This document shows, one piece after another, positions 1 to 8,490 of a stretch of 64,000 bases of DNA. This DNA is from JALYTY01 sp964546935 (GTDB taxonomy: Bacteria > Vulcanimicrobiota > Vulcanimicrobiia > Vulcanimicrobiales > Vulcanimicrobiaceae). The position numbers were made by a program, and so were the translations under genes. Positions within the stretch are counted from its first letter, which is position 1; each line of letters begins with the position of its first letter. The DNA is taken from positions 19,393-83,392 of the forward strand of contig CAZJLJ010000006.1 in the NCBI GenBank assembly GCA_964546935.1, written 5' to 3'. The notes beneath the pieces were generated by a model that saw only the letters and a list, made by a program, of their open reading frames with translations, was not told the DNA's origin and made no database searches.

Positions 1-1
1 T

Positions 2-424
2 GAGGCGGGCGGTCACATCTTCGCACCGGTGAAGCCGTACGTAACCCGCGTGGCGGACCGCGTTTGGTTTAGCGGCGATCGACTGGCCGTACAAAGAAAC
101 GGCCGCGTGGTCTTCGTGCGTCTTGCACCATGCCAACCCGATGCATTGCAGTTCAGCTTTGTTCCACTGCGTGAGGTGATGTCGAAATTAGGTGCCGACG
201 TCCAATATGATGAAGCGCTGCACTTGGTCAGCATTTGGATGCCGCTTCATCCGACTGTCGCTACGCCCACGCCGTTCGATCCGTCGGCGCCGCAAGTTGC
301 GCCGACGGATGTTTTTACACCCTCTCCGACCGCGACGCCGCGCCCAATTTGGAGCGGCTCACCGTTGCCGAGACGAACTCCGTTACCGTACAGCTCGCCA
401 ACGCCACGCCCGAAACCGGCGTAA
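2..424 (+). CDS. Copper amine oxidase N-terminal (stalk) domain protein, 5' end outside window
   Basis: The frame is open from base 2 with no stop upstream, so the gene begins before the window. The visible 140 residues carry a stalk/copper-amine-oxidase N-terminal-like repeat: a β-rich stretch followed by FVPLREVMSKLGADVQYD and a short strand. About 50 Pro/Thr/Ser-rich residues then run to the stop. Such domains are extracytoplasmic binding or spacer modules and usually sit in pairs behind a signal peptide. A GTG at 29 could start a short version, but the domain clearly extends further upstream. Its substrate is unknown. The next gene converges on it with a 2-bp gap. Confidence 0.7.
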   Translation, partial: EAGGHIFAPVKPYVTRVADRVWFSGDRLAVQRNGRVVFVRLAPCQPDALQFSFVPLREVMSKLGADVQYDEALHLVSIWMPLHPTVATPTPFDPSAPQVAPTDVFTPSPTATPRPIWSGSPLPRRTPLPYSSPTPRPKPA

Positions 425-426
425 CG

Positions 427-1266
427 TTATCGCGCAGCGATGGCGCCGAGGTCTTCGGATGCGTGGCCGTGACTCATGGCATCGCGAAGTTCGGCTTCAA
501 TGGCATCTATGACCGGCAGCTTCGCGCCCTTCGCGGCTTTCTGCATCAGCGTTGCGTCTTTGTGCGCCATGTCGAGGGTCCACGTCGGTGTGTAGTCGCC
601 TTCCGCCATCCGCTTGCCGCGCCCGTCGATTTGACCCTGGACGCTATAGAACGAGAATAATTCGTAAGCTTGGGGCCGCGTAAGGCCTTGCTCTTCGCCG
701 ATGCGGTAGATGTCGTTCAATCCGGCGATGACCGCAAGAATCATCGCGTTTCCCATCAGTTTGTAAACTGCCGCGAGATCGGGACGCTCGCCGAAATACT
801 TCACGGTTCCGGTCATCTGCGCGAATCGATCTTTGATCTTGTCGAAAATCGCTTGCGGCCCCGACACCATCATCGTTCCGGTGCCGCTTAGCGCATTCGG
901 TGGACCCATGAAAACGGGCGCGTGCAGAAAAGAGTAGCCGGCATCGCTCAAACGCTTTGCGCGCGCGACGACATTCTGCGGAAGAACGGTCGTGTGATCC
1001 GCGATGATTGCCGAACGATCGATGCCGGGCAACGCGGCTTGCAGAATCGAGTCGACTGAGTCATCGTCACGCACGCAAATGTGGATGCGTGCCGCACCGC
1101 GCGCGGCTTCCGCTGCATCGCGAAATGCAATAATGCCGTCTTCCTCGAGGGCTTTTGCTTTTTCGAACGTCCGGTTCCACACGTGCACCGTATATCCGTG
1201 ACGGCGAAGGTTCTTAACGAAACCGGAGCCGAGCATGCCGGCCCCGTAAAACGCAACAGTTTCCAT
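427..1266 (-). CDS. NAD(P)-dependent 3-hydroxyisobutyrate dehydrogenase-like oxidoreductase
   Basis: At 279 aa this is the normal length for the β-hydroxyacid dehydrogenase family, which oxidises short 3-hydroxy acids or reduces semialdehydes with NAD(P). The N-terminal Rossmann motif GAGMLGSG lies at residues 8-15. The family's catalytic lysine region is seen as YKLMGNAM near residue 170, and the all-α C-terminal half follows. The start codon lies 14 bp after the DoxX stop, so the two form an operon behind the HxlR-controlled divergent promoter. This suggests a role in dealing with reactive aldehydes or quinones. The exact substrate cannot be read from the sequence. Confidence 0.85.
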   Translation of the reverse strand: METVAFYGAGMLGSGFVKNLRRHGYTVHVWNRTFEKAKALEEDGIIAFRDAAEAARGAARIHICVRDDDSVDSILQAALPGIDRSAIIADHTTVLPQNVVARAKRLSDAGYSFLHAPVFMGPPNALSGTGTMMVSGPQAIFDKIKDRFAQMTGTVKYFGERPDLAAVYKLMGNAMILAVIAGLNDIYRIGEEQGLTRPQAYELFSFYSVQGQIDGRGKRMAEGDYTPTWTLDMAHKDATLMQKAAKGAKLPVIDAIEAELRDAMSHGHASEDLGAIAAR

Positions 1267-1280
1267 GTTGCGGTGTTTCG

Positions 1281-1784
1281 TTATTGCGCCGCTGCTTCCA
1301 CCGGCCGACGCGCGACGAGATTCAACAACCCGAGGACGGCGCCGGCGAGGATTGCAATTCCCGCCTGCGACGGCGTCGAGAGTACGTTCAAACCCAGAAC
1401 GCGATCGAGCGATACCGGGCCAAAGCCCGCAAATGCAACTGCAATTGCCGAAAGAATGTAGAAGATATTAAGTTCGACGCCGTTGTTCGCCGTAAACCAA
1501 CCGTTCTTGATGTGAACGCTGAAGATCGCGACCACCATCACGAGGACAATCAGAGCCGGACCGAGTGCGCCGCCGAGACCCAGGATCGTCAGCAAGCCGC
1601 CGAGCATCTCGGTTGCTCCAGCGGAGAACGCGAAGAGCCGCCCGGGACGAAAGCCGAGATTTTCCATGAAGCCGCCCGTACCGGCGAGCCCGTATCCGCC
1701 GAACCAGCTAAAAAGTTTTTGTGCGCCATGGGCGGCAATATACAGTCCAAGAACGATGCGAATGAGAAGAAAAGCTAAATCCAC
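1281..1784 (-). CDS. DoxX family membrane protein
   Basis: A 167-aa protein with four hydrophobic segments and the DoxX pattern: LLIRIVLGLYIAAHGAQKLF at the start, then FSAGATEMLGGLL in the second helix. DoxX proteins are small inner-membrane proteins, often tied to quinone or thiosulfate redox chemistry, with poorly known activities. It is the first gene of an operon with the downstream oxidoreductase. It is transcribed divergently from an HxlR regulator, with inverted repeats between them (1814-1848). A second DoxX gene lies at 18494 and a broken one at 39759. Confidence 0.88.
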   Translation of the reverse strand: MDLAFLLIRIVLGLYIAAHGAQKLFSWFGGYGLAGTGGFMENLGFRPGRLFAFSAGATEMLGGLLTILGLGGALGPALIVLVMVVAIFSVHIKNGWFTANNGVELNIFYILSAIAVAFAGFGPVSLDRVLGLNVLSTPSQAGIAILAGAVLGLLNLVARRPVEAAAQ

Positions 1785-1813
1785 GATCTAAGCCTCTATT
1801 GTTATGTTGTATT

Positions 1814-1848
1814 AGTAACCTACTTATGATAGGTTTACACAGGTAAAC
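1814..1848. promoter_or_regulatory. Likely HxlR operator between doxX and hxlR
   Basis: The 82-bp divergent intergenic region holds two overlapping inverted repeats. AGTAACCT (1814-1821) faces AGGTTTAC (1831-1838), and GTTTAC (1833-1838) faces a perfect GTAAAC (1843-1848). HxlR-type regulators are winged-helix dimers that bind such dyads next to their own gene. The half-site AGTnACCT recurs upstream of the second doxX (18992-19009). Confidence 0.6.
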
Positions 1849-1866
1849 TACACCGGGAACTAAGCT

Positions 1867-2241
1867 ATGTCAAGTAACCAGCCAACTGAAGATAAGTCAC
1901 TAGACGTCCAACTCTGCGCGCGTTACCAGCGCGCCATCGAACTCGTCGGTAAGCGCTGGACGGGAGCGGTGATTCGCGTGCTGCTCTTCGGGCCGCGGCG
2001 GTTCAACGAACTCTTGGCAGCGGTTCCCGGGATGTCGGACCGGTTGCTTACCGAGCGCCTTCGCGAGCTTGAAGGCGAGGGGCTAATTTCGCGCCGCGTC
2101 GAGGCCGGATCACCGGTGAAGGTCGTCTACGAACTCACCTGCGCGGGCCACGAGCTGAAAGAACCCCTGATCACCCTTGGTCACTGGGCGGAAAAGTGGC
2201 TCTCGCTCGAATCGGACGACGAAAACGCCGCTAGTGCGTAA
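1867..2241 (+). CDS. HxlR family winged-helix transcriptional regulator
   Basis: A 124-aa protein with the full HxlR domain: CARYQRAIELVGKRWTGAVI at the front, FGPRRFNELLAAVPGMSDRLLTERL as the recognition helix region, then the wing with ELT and a C-terminal HWAEKWL helix. Members respond to electrophiles, quinones, aldehydes or oxidants and control adjacent reductases. Here the target is most likely the divergent doxX-oxidoreductase operon. Only one Cys (residue 17) lies near the N-terminus, the position used for redox sensing in YodB-like members. The 3' end overlaps the convergent deacetylase gene by 11 bp. Confidence 0.92.
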   Translation: MSSNQPTEDKSLDVQLCARYQRAIELVGKRWTGAVIRVLLFGPRRFNELLAAVPGMSDRLLTERLRELEGEGLISRRVEAGSPVKVVYELTCAGHELKEPLITLGHWAEKWLSLESDDENAASA

Positions 2242-3320
2242 GGCTCTGCGCCAAGACGAAATTCACGCCGTCAGCTTGCAGTTCGGGAATGAGCGCGCGG
2301 ACGGCTTCAAGGGTGGTCGGGCGCGGGTGGCCGATCGCGATCGCGCTCCCGGATCGTTTTGCAATCGCCACTGCTTCACGCAGCTGGGCTTCGGAATACG
2401 CTACGTCGGCCTTATTGTCTAGAAACACATCGCGCGCCGCAGTTGGTACGCCGTCTTTTAGTGCCGTCTGCGCGCCGACGGATTTGCTGTTCGTCATGGA
2501 ATCGATGAAGAACAGATTTCCGCGCTTTGCAAGCACATCCATCACGTCTTGCATCACACGCGAGTCCGCACTGGCTTTGCTGCCTTCGTGATTGTTTACG
2601 CCTTGCGCGAGCGGAACTTGCGCAAGGTCGTGCTCGACTTGCGCCACGATCTCGCTGTCGCTCATCTCGGTCGTCACTTTTCCGGGACCGGGATTCATGC
2701 CCGAGAGCGTTTCCATCGGAAGATGAAGCATCACGCCTTTGCCGGCATCACTCGCTTCACGCGCAATCGTCTCGCCGTAGTGAACGTCGGGCAGCACCGA
2801 CATCGTTACGGGAATCGGCAACGCGACGAAGCCGCGTTCCGTGGAAATCCATTGACCGCAGTCGTCGATGATCAACGCCAATTTCGGACCATTGGGATTC
2901 CCGCCGGCGGAAGTCGTTGCGCTGGGCGATGCAGCAACCGGTGGCGTTGCGCTCGCTGATGCTTCGGGCGACGGTGTCGGCGTCTCGGGCGGGCTCTGCG
3001 CNNNNNNNNNNNNNNNNNNNNNNNNNNNNNNNNNNNNNNNNNNNNNNNNNNNNNNNNNNNNNNNNNNNNNNNNNNNNNNNNNNNNNNNNNNNNNNNNNNN
3101 NCGCCGGCGCCGGATTCTGCGACACCGCTTCGTTCGCCGGCTCCGGCGTCGCAGTTGCGACTGCCACCGGTTCCACGTTGTGCGCACTTCGATGTTGCCG
3201 GTGTGCTGTGGGGTGAAACAGATACCACGCCGCTATTACGGCGATCGCAAGAAGAAGAACCGGAGCAACCCAACCGGGAGAGGACGCATGTTTACGGCGC
3301 GACGATGGACGTTTCGACAC
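2231..3320 (-). CDS. Divergent polysaccharide deacetylase (YibQ/DUF610-like), interrupted by assembly gap
   Basis: The C-terminal 220 residues are a divergent NodB-type deacetylase domain: LALIIDDCGQ (metal Asp pair), VMLHLPME, GVNNHEGSKA (metal His) and FFIDSMT. The N-terminal part, past the 100-N gap, lies in another frame and has a basic tail, one membrane anchor (WVAPVLLLAIAVIAAWYLF) and a Pro/Thr linker. The real protein is therefore membrane-anchored with its enzyme domain outside. The start is uncertain: GTG at 3320 is chosen to avoid overlap with the divergent gene at 3381, and GTG 3389 is also possible. The family probably acts on cell-wall or surface glycans; its substrate is not established. 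Confidence 0.75.
3002..3101. other. Assembly gap, 100 N
   Basis: Exactly 100 N, the usual placeholder for a scaffold gap of unknown size. It falls in the low-complexity Pro/Ser/Thr linker of the deacetylase gene. Unlike the other two gaps, its flanks are not duplicated, so real sequence is missing. The coding frame differs on the two sides, which means the missing length is not a multiple of three relative to 100. Confidence 0.97.
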
Positions 3321-3380
3321 GCGAACGGTTTTTCGTCGCGTTTTCGCAGATTCCGGTTTTGCGGTGTCGAATGGACCCGC

Positions 3381-4238
3381 ATGCTTCACGCGCTTCGCAA
3401 TGCGCTCGACGGAATCTCTGTCGTTGCGCTGGCTACCAACATTCCTGGGCCGCTCGCCGCAGCACATTTGCGACTGATGGGCGCGCAGGTAGTGAAAATC
3501 GAGCCCGCGCGAGGCGATACACTGGAAGAATCGGCGCCGCATTGGTACGCCGCGATTACGACCGGACTAGAAATTCTACGTTTAGATTTGCGCGATGAAA
3601 AGGCGATGCGGGCGCTCGATGCGCATTTGCGTTACGCCGATCTTGTTATTACCGCGATGCGAGCAAGTTCGCTATTGCGCGTTGGTTTCGACTGGAAAAC
3701 GCTGCACGCAAAATATCCACGGCTGTGCCACATAGCGATTTGCGGAGAAGCGCCGCCCCACGACGACCGCGCCGGGCACGACCTTACGTATCAGGCGCGC
3801 GCCGGTACCATCGCGCCACCGGTAATGCCGCGGACCCTTGTCGGCGATATGGCGGCGGCTGAACGTGCAGTGGCTGCAGCAGTCACGGCATTATACGTGC
3901 GCAGTTGCACGAACGAAGCAATGCGCCTCGATGTGAGCATCGTCGAAGCCGCAACGGACTTTGCGGCGCCGTTTCGTTATGGACTTACCGCACCGAATGG
4001 TGCGCTTGGCGGTGCGTTGCCGACGTATCGCATCTACGCGGCACAAAACGGATACGTAGCGCTTGCGGCCCTGGAACCGCATTTCATCCAGCGGCTCGCG
4101 ACGATGTTGGAAACAGAAAGCACCGACGCAGAAACGCTCGAGCGAATCTTCGCGCAACGAACCGCTCGGGAATGGGAGCGTCTCGCCGAAACGTACGACG
4201 TGCCGTTAGCCGCCGTGCGTGAAGAGGTGCACGCATGA
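3381..4238 (+). CDS. Class III (CaiB/BaiF-type) CoA-transferase, short form
   Basis: A 285-aa member of the formyl-CoA transferase family, which moves CoA between carboxylic acids. The N-terminal LDGISVVALATNIPGPLAAAHL, MGAQVVKIEPARGD and VDxAD-like DLVITAMR patterns are present. The catalytic aspartate is seen in GHDLTYQARAG, near residue 136. Family members usually have 380-410 residues, so the second domain is shortened; the C-terminus still ends in a normal ERLAETYDVP-type helix. Its TGA overlaps the thiolase ATG (ATGA), giving translational coupling. Together with the thiolase and SDR it should activate and cleave an acyl chain. Confidence 0.85.
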   Translation: MLHALRNALDGISVVALATNIPGPLAAAHLRLMGAQVVKIEPARGDTLEESAPHWYAAITTGLEILRLDLRDEKAMRALDAHLRYADLVITAMRASSLLRVGFDWKTLHAKYPRLCHIAICGEAPPHDDRAGHDLTYQARAGTIAPPVMPRTLVGDMAAAERAVAAAVTALYVRSCTNEAMRLDVSIVEAATDFAAPFRYGLTAPNGALGGALPTYRIYAAQNGYVALAALEPHFIQRLATMLETESTDAETLERIFAQRTAREWERLAETYDVPLAAVREEVHA

Positions 4239-5347
4239 CGGAAGCCCTGATCGTCGACGCGGTTCGAACGCCCGCGGGACGGCGCGGAGGCATGCTGGCG
4301 AATTGGCATCCCGTCGATCTGCTCGCGCAAACATTACGCGAATTATTGGAACGAAGCAACGTCGAAGCCGGCGCCATTGACGACGTCTTGGCCGGATGCG
4401 TTAGCCAAGTCGGCGAGCAATCGTTGAACGTTGCACGTCATGCTGCGCTTGCCGCCGGTTTTCCGGCCCGGGTTCCCGGCACGACGATCGATCGACAATG
4501 CGGTTCCAGTCAACAAGCCCTCGCATTCGCAGCACAGGGGATCAATGCCGGCGCGTATGAATGCGCGATCGCATGCGGCGTTGAGTCGATGAGCCGCGTT
4601 CCATTAGGTGCGAGCTTTGCCGCCGGCCCCGGTGCGCCGCGCTACAACGTGAACCAAGGAATCAGCGCGGAGCGAATCGCCGAACGATGGAAGCTCTCGC
4701 GCGCAGACCTCGATGCATTAGCGTTGGAATCGCATCGTCGCGCAGCCCGCGCCACCGCTGTCGGTGCTTTTGATTCACAGATCGTCGCATTGAACGGTTC
4801 AAGACGTGATGAAGGCATCCGCGAAGATACGAGTCTTGAAAAACTAGCGCAATTAAAACCAGCGTTTGAGGAAAATGGATTGATTACCGCGGGCAACTCG
4901 TCGCAAATCAGTGACGGCGCCGCTGCGATTCTGATCTGTTCACCGGAATTTGCGCGCAAGCACGCCCTTCGACCGCGTGCCCGCGTCATCGCGAACGTTG
5001 TTGTCGGCGACAATCCGGAGCTCATGCTCACGGGTCCAATTCCTGCAACGCGCATGGCTCTCGAGCGCGCCGGACTGCAATTGAGCGACATCGATCTATT
5101 TGAAGTCAATGAAGCGTTTGCGAGCGTCGTTTTGGCATGGCAAGCGGAGACCGGCGCCGACCTCACGCGCACGAACGTGAACGGCGGGGCCATTGCACTC
5201 GGCCATCCGCTCGGGGCGACGGGAGCGCGATTAACAACGATCCTATTGAACGAACTCGAACGGCGTTCGGGTCGCTACGGCTTGCAGGTAATGTGCGAGG
5301 GTGGTGGTATGGCAAACGCGACCATCATCGAACGCATCGATTCATAG
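4235..5347 (+). CDS. Thiolase family protein (acetyl-CoA acyltransferase)
   Basis: At 370 aa it is slightly shorter than the usual 390. The catalytic triad is visible: the nucleophilic Cys89 in TTIDRQCGSSQQA, the His in GGAIALGHPLGATGARL, and the second Cys in QVMCEGGGMANA near the end. NEAFA is also present. It should cleave a 3-ketoacyl-CoA to acetyl-CoA and a shortened acyl-CoA, or run in reverse. It sits in a CoA-transferase/thiolase/dehydrogenase operon, which fits degradation of a carboxylic acid by a β-oxidation-like route. Confidence 0.92.
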   Translation: MTEALIVDAVRTPAGRRGGMLANWHPVDLLAQTLRELLERSNVEAGAIDDVLAGCVSQVGEQSLNVARHAALAAGFPARVPGTTIDRQCGSSQQALAFAAQGINAGAYECAIACGVESMSRVPLGASFAAGPGAPRYNVNQGISAERIAERWKLSRADLDALALESHRRAARATAVGAFDSQIVALNGSRRDEGIREDTSLEKLAQLKPAFEENGLITAGNSSQISDGAAAILICSPEFARKHALRPRARVIANVVVGDNPELMLTGPIPATRMALERAGLQLSDIDLFEVNEAFASVVLAWQAETGADLTRTNVNGGAIALGHPLGATGARLTTILLNELERRSGRYGLQVMCEGGGMANATIIERIDS

Positions 5348-5362
5348 AGAGGGTATATTTGC

Positions 5363-6127
5363 GTGCAAATCGGCGGTAAGACGTTTCTCATTACCGGGGG
5401 CAGCTCCGGGCTTGGCGCAGCGTGTGCGCGCGAATTTACAAGTGCGGGCGCAAATGTCGTTCTTCTCGACGTGAACGAACAAGGCGCAGCGCTTGCAAAG
5501 GAACTCGGCGCCAACGCACGTTTCGCCAAAACGGACGTCACCAACGAAGCGCAGGTCCAAGCGGCGATCGATTTAGCGCTAAAGGACTTCGGCGCGCTCA
5601 ACGGTGCCATCAACTGCGCCGGCATCGCAACCGCCGAACGCGCCCTGGGGAAAGAAGGTCCGCAACCTCTCGACCATTTCGCCAAGGTCGTTCAGGTCAA
5701 CCTGATCGGTACGTTCAACGTAATCCGTCTCGCTGCGGCCGCGATCGTAAAAAATGCCGCCGAGCCGAACCAAGATCGCGGCGTCATCATTTGCACCGCA
5801 TCGGTGGCCGCATTCGACGGACAGATCGGTCAAGTCGCATATAGCGCGTCGAAGGGCGGCGTCGTCGCGATGGTGTTGCCGCTCGCTCGCGAGTTCGCGC
5901 AACACCAAATCCGGGTGATGGGCATCGCACCCGGCATCTTCAATACCCCAATGATGGCCGGTTTGCCGGAAGCGGCGCGCGAATCGCTCGGAAAGCAAAC
6001 GCCGTTCCCGGCACGCCTTGGTGAACCGGCCGAATACGCTGGGCTAGCGCATCACATCGTTGAGAACCAGATGCTCAACGGCGAAGTGATCCGCCTCGAC
6101 GGAGCGATTCGTCTAGCGCCGCGCTAA
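5363..6127 (+). CDS. SDR family 3-hydroxyacyl-CoA dehydrogenase (HSD17B10-like)
   Basis: A 254-aa classical short-chain dehydrogenase with GTG start 15 bp after the thiolase stop. It has the cofactor motif TGGSSGLGAA, Asp for NAD preference in LLDVNE, NCAG, the catalytic Ser in CTASVAAFDG and YSASKGG (Tyr/Lys). The insert around residues 90-105 and the C-terminal NGEVIRLDGAIRLAPR match the type II 3-hydroxyacyl-CoA dehydrogenase group. It would supply the 3-ketoacyl-CoA used by the thiolase. Its stop overlaps that of convergent msrA (shared CTAA). Confidence 0.88.
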   Translation: MQIGGKTFLITGGSSGLGAACAREFTSAGANVVLLDVNEQGAALAKELGANARFAKTDVTNEAQVQAAIDLALKDFGALNGAINCAGIATAERALGKEGPQPLDHFAKVVQVNLIGTFNVIRLAAAAIVKNAAEPNQDRGVIICTASVAAFDGQIGQVAYSASKGGVVAMVLPLAREFAQHQIRVMGIAPGIFNTPMMAGLPEAARESLGKQTPFPARLGEPAEYAGLAHHIVENQMLNGEVIRLDGAIRLAPR

Positions 6128-6765
6128 CGCGTTTCCGCGACGCGCACCGCGGCTGCGTTGCGGTTCACGAGTTTCGGAAACTTCGCTTGAAGCATCTTCA
6201 GCTTCGGAATGTCGTTGGCGACAATATAGCCGCTCTCGGGGTTATGGACGAAATAATCCTGGTGATAGGCTTCTGCGGGATAGAAGCCTTTTAGCGCTTC
6301 AAGTCTAGTCACGATAGGCGCGGAGAACACGTGGTTGCGTTCCAGTTTCGCGATATACGCGGCGCTCTCGCGCTGTTGTTCCGCGCTCGTGTAGAAGATC
6401 TCCGAACGATAGGACGAGCCTGCGTCGGGGCCTTGGCGGTTTAGTTGCGTCGGGTCGTGCGCCACCAGAAAATACACGTCCAGCAATTGGGTGAACGAGA
6501 TCTGCGACGGATCGAAGTCGACCTGGACCGATTCCGCGTGACCGGTCATTTCGGTGCCGACCAGTTCGTAGTGCGCCGTCACGGCGGCACCGCCCGAGTA
6601 CCCGGCGGTCACGCGGCTCACGCCGCGCAGCGACTCGAAGACGGCCTGCATTCCCCAGAAGCAGCCGCCGGCTAAAACCGCTCGTTCCGTGGTGGCGGCA
6701 AGCGCCGGAGCAGCTGAGAGCAAGGTAAGCGTAGCGGCCAAAATGGCGACGAAAGTTCTCTTCAT
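6124..6765 (-). CDS. msrA: Peptide-methionine (S)-S-oxide reductase MsrA, exported
   Basis: A 213-aa protein with a signal peptide (about 23 residues, ALA cleavage) followed by the MsrA core. The GGCFWGMQ motif carries the catalytic Cys35. GYSGG, GHAESVQVDFDP and the FFxxHDPTQLNRQGPD-type segment are also conserved. It repairs oxidised methionine; with a signal peptide it acts in the periplasm. No MsrB domain or neighbour is seen, and the resolving Cys usual near the C-terminus is absent, so regeneration may use another route. Confidence 0.95.
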   Translation of the reverse strand: MKRTFVAILAATLTLLSAAPALAATTERAVLAGGCFWGMQAVFESLRGVSRVTAGYSGGAAVTAHYELVGTEMTGHAESVQVDFDPSQISFTQLLDVYFLVAHDPTQLNRQGPDAGSSYRSEIFYTSAEQQRESAAYIAKLERNHVFSAPIVTRLEALKGFYPAEAYHQDYFVHNPESGYIVANDIPKLKMLQAKFPKLVNRNAAAVRVAETR

Positions 6766-6846
6766 TGCACCCTGAAGAACGCTCGCCGGCGGTTCCCGGA
6801 TGAGCTGTAACGTTTTACCCTCAGGATTCGTTCAAAATTACGCCGT

Positions 6847-7767
6847 ATGTATACACCGATGAAGCGTGCGCCTTCGCTTGCAATCAGTGTGGCTCTAGCG
6901 CTGTTCGCTTTTGCGGCAGTGGCTCTTGCGTTTGCGCCTGCGCCGCTGAAGGCCAACCCCGCGCCGCAGGTTGCGGCCGCTGCTACACCGTTTTCGATGG
7001 CTTCGCCCGACGACGTGTTCGTGGCGATCCGAAACAAGTTCCGGTCGCATCGTCCCCCGCCGCCATACGAAATTTATACGCTCGTGCGCTCGCAGCAGAC
7101 GAGCTACGGTTATCCCGACTACAACGACAGCTACACGTACCACATTTGGTATCGCTCGAACGACCACGCGGCCATGGAACGCAAGCATTTCCATTTGGGC
7201 GCAATTGGAAACTTGGAGTTCAAGCGGCCGATGTTTAACATCGCCGACGATCCGGGACCGCCGACAGCCGATGTCTTCGAGCCGGCGCCGTTGCACACGC
7301 TCGCACCGGATTTCGTGCCGACGCCGGAAGCCAGCATTCCGGTAATCGCGACCGTTCGCGTACGCGCGGTATACGATTATCGCGTCACGAACATTCAACA
7401 CGAAGGCACGGAGCTACACGTGTCGGTTTTACCGAAGCGTGACGTTGAACGTAACCGGTTACGGGAGCTATGGGTCGATGCGAAGACGCTCGAACTGAAG
7501 AAAATCATCGTAACCGACAAGCTCTTCATCGAACATGGGCCGGTCTATCCGATTCACTTTACGATCACGTTCAACATGCTCGACGGCTTCCCGGTCATCA
7601 CGCATATTCACGGCGAAGTCGACGATCCCGGGTACGACGGCGATGGAAAAACGGTTGAATATGAATTCAACGACATCGTTTTTCCGAAGTCGTTACCCGA
7701 GTGGTATTTCAATGCGCGTGAGTACGCGCAACACGCCAACGAAGCGCCCGATAACGACGGCGGCTAA
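6847..7767 (+). CDS. Exported protein of unknown function
   Basis: 306 aa with an N-terminal signal peptide (LAISVALALFAFAAVALAFA). The mature part is β-rich with a repeated Pro-Pro and Tyr-rich region (HRPPPPYEIYTLVRSQQTSY) and a central LRELWVDAKTLELKKIIVTD segment. The overall build is of a lipoprotein-carrier-like or outer-membrane-associated β-sheet protein, but I recognise no named family. A comparable WVDAKT-like strand occurs in the frameshifted gene at 40875-41774, hinting at distant relatives. It is divergent from msrA (81 bp) and convergent with a small zinc-ribbon gene whose stop it overlaps. Confidence 0.7.
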   Translation: MYTPMKRAPSLAISVALALFAFAAVALAFAPAPLKANPAPQVAAAATPFSMASPDDVFVAIRNKFRSHRPPPPYEIYTLVRSQQTSYGYPDYNDSYTYHIWYRSNDHAAMERKHFHLGAIGNLEFKRPMFNIADDPGPPTADVFEPAPLHTLAPDFVPTPEASIPVIATVRVRAVYDYRVTNIQHEGTELHVSVLPKRDVERNRLRELWVDAKTLELKKIIVTDKLFIEHGPVYPIHFTITFNMLDGFPVITHIHGEVDDPGYDGDGKTVEYEFNDIVFPKSLPEWYFNAREYAQHANEAPDNDGG

Positions 7768-7928
7768 CTAGCAGCGTCGCGAACGTACAACGTCCACGGG
7801 TGGTCCGGATGGTGATCCTGGGGAAACGTGTCGCCCGCGTTTAGATGAATACGGTGCCCACATTCGGAGCATTCGTACTCTCCCGACTCCGGAACTCGTT
7901 GGCCTTGGTGTCCAAAAATCTCCGCCAT
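7764..7928 (-). CDS. Small zinc-ribbon protein (54 aa)
   Basis: A short gene read directly from the minus strand: ATG at 7928 and TAG at 7764-7766. The 54-aa product has a CSECGHRIHLNAGD knuckle, then FPQDHHPDHPW and WTLYVRD. This follows the pattern of small bacterial zinc-ribbon proteins in which a CxxCG pair is followed by a second ligand pair; here the second pair seems to be His/His in place of Cys. It follows the 106-aa helical protein by 62 bp on the same strand and overlaps the stop of the exported protein. Function is unknown; the metal site is inferred. Confidence 0.6.
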   Translation of the reverse strand: MAEIFGHQGQRVPESGEYECSECGHRIHLNAGDTFPQDHHPDHPWTLYVRDAAS

Positions 7929-7990
7929 AGCAGCGGCTTACCCGGGCGCCTCCGCTCGAAAACGCTTTTCCGCCGTGTCGATCAGCGCAG

Positions 7991-8311
7991 TCAGGGCGTC
8001 ATCGTTTGTTCTTCAATGCACTTTTCCATGGCGTCCCTGGCATGCGCAACCATCTTGTGGATACGTACGCGTAGTGCATCGCCGCTTTCGTTCATCGCGT
8101 GTCTGCCGTGCTCTTCAAGCTCGTTCAGGTGTCCTGTGATCTCGTCCGCGCGCGTTGCTGAACTGGCTTTAAGCTGCGTCTGTGCGGTCTCGACATGTCG
8201 AAGGGCCTCGTCAATCCGCGCCCTCGCGTCGTTGTCCTGAGTTTTCGCGGCCGCGTTTAATTCGTCGTGAACTGCGCTCAAATGTTCTTCCAGCGATTGG
8301 GTCTGTGCCAT
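7991..8311 (-). CDS. Small helical (coiled-coil) protein of unknown function
   Basis: A 106-aa soluble protein, rich in Ala, Glu, His and Arg with long amphipathic helices (EEHLSAVHDELNAAAKTQ, ARIDEALRHVETAQTQLK). No signal peptide or membrane segment is seen. ATG 8311 is chosen because GAGGAAG stands just upstream, although the frame stays open to 8458. Heptad-like spacing suggests a coiled-coil or four-helix protein, as in many small stress or DNA-protecting proteins; that is inference. It is probably co-transcribed with the zinc-ribbon gene. Confidence 0.6.
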   Translation of the reverse strand: MAQTQSLEEHLSAVHDELNAAAKTQDNDARARIDEALRHVETAQTQLKASSATRADEITGHLNELEEHGRHAMNESGDALRVRIHKMVAHARDAMEKCIEEQTMTP

Positions 8312-8490
8312 TCGTACTTCCTCACTGACCTCGGCCGCCCGGCCTCCCGCCCTACACCCAAGCATCGCTCGGCGATAAACTGGGGCCGCCGGCTCACGGA
8401 ATAAGTGTAGCAAAAGTAGCACGCGCGGACGCTGAGGGTGCACAATTAGACACTGCATTTGAGCGCCAAGCCAACTATCCTTATCTTGAT

